Part shown: positions 63,833 through 64,000 of the stretch, in pieces
Numbering within the stretch: position 1 is the stretch's first letter
How the letters are laid out: each line of letters starts with the position of its first letter
NCBI GenBank assembly: GCA_027922465.2
Contig: BQMF02000292.1
Coordinates: 496,001 to 560,000, forward strand
Length of the DNA stretch: 64,000 nt
Source: Turritopsis dohrnii
Taxonomy: Eukaryota > Cnidaria > Hydrozoa > Anthoathecata > Oceaniidae
Direction of reading: 5' to 3'
Position numbers and translations under genes: made by a program
The notes under the pieces: generated by a model
Told to the model about the DNA's origin: nothing
Databases searched by the model: none
The model's input: the letters and a program-made list of their open reading frames with translations, nothing else

Positions 63833-64000
63833 AAACAAAACTCCCTTAGGAGAACCCCCTAGGGTTTTTGTTGTTGTTGTTGTTGTTGTTGTTGTGATAC
63901 CCTAGAGGGTTTTTAATTCATTGTCTTCGATCTAACCGGCACTCCACCCTGGCTTCTCCAATCCACCAGCTCTGAGCTCTACCCCTAGATCTTAGACTAT
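63833..64000. terminator. Palindromic CCCTAGGG region with GTT repeat
   Basis: Just after the stop at 63832 lies AACCCCCTAGGGTTTTT (palindrome CCCTAGGG at 63857-63864). A GTT microsatellite (about 63870-63894) and a second ACCCTAGAGGGTTTTT (about 63899-63914) follow. Two hairpins ending in T-runs at a gene end suggest 3'-end formation or termination, perhaps for convergent transcripts, as no gene is seen to the window edge. Assignment is tentative. Confidence 0.4.

Larger units (their letters stand above)
49378..64000. mobile_element. Polinton/Maverick virus-like transposon, left 14.6 kb
   Basis: The left end is placed at AGAGATAGGAAAG (49378), exactly where homology to the interrupted Helitron stops. 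Polintons start with AG and make 6-base duplications, so CCAAGT (49372-49377) should recur at the far end. Diagnostic genes are present: protein-primed polymerase B, retroviral-type integrase, packaging ATPase, major capsid and minor capsid. Several small membrane/coiled-coil genes and a GADD34-like gene accompany them. The cysteine protease and right inverted terminus are not seen and are presumably past 64000. Integrase and the last gene carry lesions, so it looks like an old copy. Confidence 0.93.

Noticed and set aside
49378..64000. A giant-virus or adenovirus integration
   Set aside because: Gene set (protein-primed polymerase, integrase, capsid-ATPase pair, AG terminus) is that of a Polinton/Maverick; ankyrin and GADD34-like genes are additions.

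Overview
The window looks like nuclear DNA of an early-branching animal, most likely a cnidarian. It is AT-rich with GT-AG spliced small genes, and nearly all of it is stacked mobile DNA of kinds common in cnidarian genomes: PIF/Harbinger, mariner, IS3EU-like, Penelope-like, LINE, tRNA-derived SINE, Helitron-like and Polinton/Maverick elements, plus a RAG1-N-terminal-like element. The species cannot be fixed from sequence alone. I see no ordinary conserved host gene; the few intact genes belong, or probably belong, to mobile elements.

Layout, left to right. 0.6-9.3 kb: decayed pieces of a cysteine-rich family, two small MITEs with TAA target duplications, a SINE, a pogo-like transposase remnant, a broken LINE, a Merlin-like fragment, then three small two-exon genes of unknown function. 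11.2-18.4 kb: a PIF/Harbinger element (29-bp inverted ends, TAA duplication) with a MADF-BESS gene, a twice-frameshifted transposase, two MITEs and a Helitron-like insertion. 18.4-24 kb: a Penelope-like remnant, a LINE remnant, and a complete mariner with an open transposase. 25.2-36.7 kb: a nest. An unnamed gene (gene A) was cut by an intact Harbinger element (25,992-29,449, TTA duplication) and by a second element (30,075-35,875, AGGA duplication). The second element carries a decayed gene with a RAG1-N-terminal-like zinc region and was itself hit by a Helitron-like element.

38.2-47.4 kb: a 522-bp Harbinger derivative; a complete IS3EU-like element (39,058-44,134, AACCTG duplication) with an intact transposase and a broken HECT ubiquitin-ligase-like partner; and a 2.6-kb element with poly-G/poly-C inverted ends and a TTATAT duplication holding one clean five-exon gene for a 276-residue C2HC-type protein that I cannot name. 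47.8-49.4 kb: two Helitron-like copies in direct head-to-tail contact.

49,378 to the right edge: a Polinton/Maverick inserted into the second Helitron. It has protein-primed family B DNA polymerase, retroviral-type integrase (frameshifted), packaging ATPase, major and minor capsid proteins, several membrane or coiled-coil proteins, an ankyrin-like gene, and an 82-residue gene resembling the PP1-binding core of GADD34/PPP1R15. That gene suggests the virus-like element carries a factor to reverse eIF2-alpha phosphorylation. Its maturation protease and right terminus are not in the window.
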